The notes under the pieces are model-generated. The model worked only from the letters and a program-made list of their open reading frames with translations, was not told the origin of the DNA and did no database searches. This document shows positions 62,539 through 64,000 of a DNA stretch of 64,000 nt, piece by piece. This DNA comes from an uncultured Hyphomonadaceae bacterium (GTDB taxonomy: Bacteria > Pseudomonadota > Alphaproteobacteria > Caulobacterales > Hyphomonadaceae). Position 1 is the stretch's first letter, and each line of letters opens with the position of its first letter. Both the position numbers and the translations under genes were made by a program. The DNA is taken from contig CALKFG010000005.1 in the NCBI GenBank assembly GCA_938084575.1, forward strand, positions 365,966 through 429,965, written 5' to 3'.

Positions 62539-63999
62539 CTAGAAGGCCGCCTGGATGCCGACGAGGACGAGGTCGGTTGTCGCATCCCGGTCTGACCAGG
62601 TGCTGCCGTCCGGGAAGTTGCCGCCGGACACGAAGTTCAGAGGCGCAAAGCCGTCGACATGCGTGATCTCGCCGAACAGGTTGACGTGGTCGACCAGGTC
62701 ATAGGAGAGACCTGCAACCCACTGGTTCTGGCGTTCCCACGGGGCCCCGTCTGGACCCGCGACGAAGGTGCTGAACTCGAAGGAGGCATCGAGATCGTCG
62801 CGCAGCTCATAGCGTCCACCGACGCCCCAGGACTTGGTCTTGGTGGCTTCGAAGACGCTCAGCGGATTGCCCGGAATCGGCACCTGCGTTCCCGGCCATA
62901 CTTTCGTGGTCTGGGCATATTCGCCGATCAGGGTCAGCTTGTCGAAACTGGCCTTGGTGTAGACCGAATAGGCCGGGTTGTTCTCTTCGCAGGGGTTGAA
63001 GTGGAACACCGGATAGCCCTGGCAGTACGGGCTGCCATGCTCATAGCTCGCGCCGAGTTTCACCGTTGAGTCGCCTTCGAGCGACAGGGTGTAGTTGGCA
63101 TCGATCGCGAAATTGTTGACCCGCGACGGGACGCTGGTGCCCTTGACCGGCGTATTGGCCGCGCGGAACTGCGCGCCGCCCTGAACCGCCATGGCGCGGA
63201 CGTGCCAGCCATTGTTATAATAGCCAACCTTGGCGCCATAAGCGAGGCCGGCAAAGGAGTGCCAGACCGTCGAATTGGTGAACGGGCTGACCGTGTCGTT
63301 CAGGCCGAACGGAATGTCCATTTTCCCGACCGCGGCATACCACGGCGACTTGTCGAGATTGCCCAGCATCAGATAGCCGCGGCGAACCTGCGTCAGGTTC
63401 CGGCTGAGTGACGTGATCGTGCCGGCGCCGAAATTCTGCTCCGGATTGTGAAGCAGCTCGACATAAGCGGTCAAATCATCGGTCAGGCGTGCAGTTGTCT
63501 GCCAGTTGGCGCTGTGCAGAACGGCCTCAGACACATCCTTGCCGATCTGGTTCGCAGAGGTCGGATTGCGCATCAGATAGCCGAATTTGTCCTCGCGGTT
63601 GCTGCGCTGATAATTGGCAATGGCCACAACCGATCCACCAAAGGTCAGGCGGTCGGGCAGAGCGCCGTCCTGCATGGCTTTCAGCTGCAGCAGCTGCTTG
63701 GTGTTTACGTTCTCGGCATGGTCAAGAACGTCATATGTGTAGGAAGAATTCATCCCGACAACACCGGTCGCGCCTGTCGCGCCTTCTTCCGGCGCGGAGG
63801 ACGGTGTGACCCGGACCACGGTTTCATCGCGGCCCTCGAGCATCTGAGCCACAAGCTCGCGCAGTTCCGCATTCGACCGCTCAAGCTCCATGATCCGGTC
63901 TTCAAGGGCCGAATCGTGGCCGGCGTGTCCGTCGGCCCACGCCATGCTGGCGCCGGCCAGAGCGCACAGCCCGGCCTGCATCAATAATTTGTACTTCAT
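62539..63999 (-). CDS. Outer-membrane porin, possibly LbtU-type
   Basis: The 486-residue protein has a signal peptide ending SMAWA/D. A short coiled coil follows (SALEDRIMELERSNAELRELVAQM) and then a beta-barrel of alternating strands from TFGGSVVAIANYQRS to the C-terminal VLVGIQAAF, where the terminal Phe is the outer-membrane insertion signal. The N-terminal coiled coil plus barrel resembles LbtU-family porins, first linked to siderophore uptake in Legionella, but general porin function is equally possible. It is followed by a strong terminator. The ATG is at the window edge, so the promoter is not visible. Confidence 0.8.
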   Translation of the reverse strand: MKYKLLMQAGLCALAGASMAWADGHAGHDSALEDRIMELERSNAELRELVAQMLEGRDETVVRVTPSSAPEEGATGATGVVGMNSSYTYDVLDHAENVNTKQLLQLKAMQDGALPDRLTFGGSVVAIANYQRSNREDKFGYLMRNPTSANQIGKDVSEAVLHSANWQTTARLTDDLTAYVELLHNPEQNFGAGTITSLSRNLTQVRRGYLMLGNLDKSPWYAAVGKMDIPFGLNDTVSPFTNSTVWHSFAGLAYGAKVGYYNNGWHVRAMAVQGGAQFRAANTPVKGTSVPSRVNNFAIDANYTLSLEGDSTVKLGASYEHGSPYCQGYPVFHFNPCEENNPAYSVYTKASFDKLTLIGEYAQTTKVWPGTQVPIPGNPLSVFEATKTKSWGVGGRYELRDDLDASFEFSTFVAGPDGAPWERQNQWVAGLSYDLVDHVNLFGEITHVDGFAPLNFVSGGNFPDGSTWSDRDATTDLVLVGIQAAF

Positions 64000-64000
64000 A

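Overview
The window reads as GC-rich chromosomal DNA of a free-living alphaproteobacterium. The division and cell-wall cluster runs murC-murB-ddl-ftsQ-ftsA-ftsZ-lpxC. Alphaproteobacterial traits include an ELM1-family (DUF1022) protein beside greA, a DUF4164-zapA pair resembling the Caulobacter ZauP/ZapA arrangement, a HhH domain of the NuoE-tail type, an SMP-30 protein, and one perfect TTAA-N7-TTAA box of the CtrA type. I would place it near the Caulobacterales/Hyphomonadaceae/Parvularculaceae, but the species cannot be named from what is visible. I found no tRNA, rRNA, CRISPR array, phage or insertion sequence. Coding density is very high, and most gene junctions are a few bases apart or overlapping.

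Layout. 0-7.7 kb (+): peptidoglycan precursor and divisome operon, beginning inside murC and ending with lpxC, which probably starts at a TTG. 7.7-14 kb (-): acyl-CoA dehydrogenase, carB, greA and ELM1-like gene. 14-15 kb: an A+T-rich island, a REP-like palindrome and two small genes. 15-24 kb: VOC protein, thiC with an upstream TPP-type riboswitch, small membrane proteins, a CPBP protease, a methyltransferase, MAPEG and ArsC-like proteins, a glycosidase lipoprotein, a Zn-phospholipase-like/DUF4332 fusion with a CtrA box upstream, and acyl-CoA thioesterase II. 24-33 kb: FATP-type acyl-CoA synthetase with thiD, PhzF, a HhH protein, murI, an orphan PstS-like lipoprotein, transketolase, and the DUF4164-zapA-glycosyltransferase operon.

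34-43.6 kb is an exopolysaccharide locus. A NusG-like antiterminator, a polyprenyl-phosphate sugar transferase and a VanZ protein lie on the + strand. They face a - strand operon of a FecR-like small protein, an outer-membrane export protein, a BY-kinase co-polymerase, a helical-repeat protein and an O-antigen ligase/polymerase. The flippase and most glycosyltransferases are not in the window. 43.7-50.4 kb holds a cytochrome c, a flavoprotein-SelD fusion, an ABC exporter whose base composition changes at its domain boundary, and gamma-glutamyltransferase.

50.5-64 kb is the accessory-looking, most GC-rich end. It holds a three-gene operon of an archaeal-type AMP phosphorylase relative, a divergent PRPP synthetase and a short-chain dehydrogenase. 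It also has an NTF2-like protein, a 965-residue membrane TPR protein with an unassigned C-terminal domain, a decayed alpha/beta hydrolase, an SMP-30 lactonase, an H-NOX plus HNOBA-GGDEF-EAL nitric-oxide/c-di-GMP pair, an LCM-type methyltransferase and an outer-membrane porin with a clear terminator.

The best candidates for under-described biology are the AMP phosphorylase operon, the H-NOX module, the TPR protein, the phospholipase/DUF4332 fusion and the FecR-like exopolysaccharide accessory protein.
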